Shown here: piece by piece, positions 63,863 through 64,000 of the stretch
Layout of the letters: each line of letters opens with the position of its first letter
How positions within the stretch are numbered: the stretch's first letter is position 1
Assembly: GCF_015482775.1 (NCBI RefSeq)
Contig: NZ_CP058214.1
Location: 620,001-684,000, forward strand
Source of the DNA: Kaustia mangrovi
GTDB lineage: Bacteria > Pseudomonadota > Alphaproteobacteria > Rhizobiales > Im1
Direction of reading: 5' to 3'
DNA length: 64,000 nt
The notes under the pieces: generated by a model
Seen by the model: the letters and a program-made list of their open reading frames with translations, nothing else
Databases searched by the model: none
What the model was told of the DNA's origin: nothing
Position numbers and translations under genes: made by a program

Positions 63863-64000
63863 TCAGGGGCGCGCCGCAGCCGGAACGACGACGGTCGCAT
63901 CGCGCGACGGCAGCGTCAGCGTCTCGCCCGGCGCGATCCGGTAGGGGGCGGCCAGGCCGTTGACGGCGGCCAGCGTGCCGACCGGCACATTGTTGCGCTG
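63863..64000 (-). CDS. LysM-domain protein, C-terminal part (cut by window end)
   Basis: The last 45 residues of a frame that enters from the right edge. They read RNNVPVGTLAAVNGLAAPYRI and then APGETLTLP, a LysM peptidoglycan-binding motif, followed by a short tail. Most of the protein, including any peptidase or amidase domain, is outside the window. Confidence 0.65.
   Translation of the reverse strand, partial: QRNNVPVGTLAAVNGLAAPYRIAPGETLTLPSRDATVVVPAAARP

Noticed and set aside
1-64000. CRISPR arrays, insertion sequences, phage genes, restriction systems
   Set aside because: I found no regularly spaced short repeats, transposase, integrase or known defence gene on either strand.

Overview
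The window comes from a high-GC alphaproteobacterial chromosome, most likely order Hyphomicrobiales (Rhizobiales). The best evidence is the colinear core block dapA-smpB / uracil-DNA glycosylase / NYN / folK / rpoZ-rsh-DUF2062-acpS-lepB-rnc-era-recO (about 28.9-40.8 kb), which is typical of that order. Supporting signs are DUF1467, a two-domain cold-shock protein, a TauR-type MocR regulator and an ELM1-like protein. Both ends cut genes: a sulfotransferase at the left and a LysM protein at the right.

Layout. 0-1.1 kb: partial sulfotransferase and a small DUF protein. 1.1-7.1 kb: taurine module (MocR regulator, omega-type aminotransferase, tauABC). 7.2-12.8 kb: colinear minus-strand unit with DUF2848, a complete TRAP transporter, a DUF1445 hydro-lyase-like protein and a LysR regulator, probably for uptake and catabolism of an organic acid or amino acid. 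12.8-17 kb: DUF192, double cold-shock protein, sirtuin, glyoxalase I and a FadL-type porin. 17.1-22.3 kb: accessory island with a secreted protein of three cysteine repeats, two tandem paralogs of unknown family with an F-box-like segment, and a sulfotransferase. 22.4-40.8 kb: core genes (tRNA-Glu, recJ, glpX, hom, an aminotransferase, mce, recO to rpoZ, L,D-transpeptidase, folK, smpB, dapA). 40.9-46.1 kb: a lytic transglycosylase broken by four single-base frame changes, an alpha/beta hydrolase and two tandem ATP-grasp proteins. 46.5-51.7 kb: three tandem DcaP-like porins. 51.8-54.5 kb: TPR-sulfotransferase translationally coupled to a lipoprotein serine protease. 54.5-60.7 kb: quinone oxidoreductase, HAD and GntR genes divergent from a class II aldolase, then UspA and a large flavin/Fe-S oxidoreductase. 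61.7-64 kb: ZntB, an ELM1 protein and a partial LysM protein.

The most interesting signal is a possible small RNA gene between the first two porins (about 48064-48138). It has a TTGGCA-17-TACCAT promoter and a strong intrinsic terminator. Its predicted 5' end can pair over 14 nt with the Shine-Dalgarno region of the upstream porin. The tandem F-box-like/helical paralogs (18080-21093) and the three-repeat cysteine protein (17135-17962) are the most novel protein candidates. All functions were read from sequence motifs and gene order. No database search was run.
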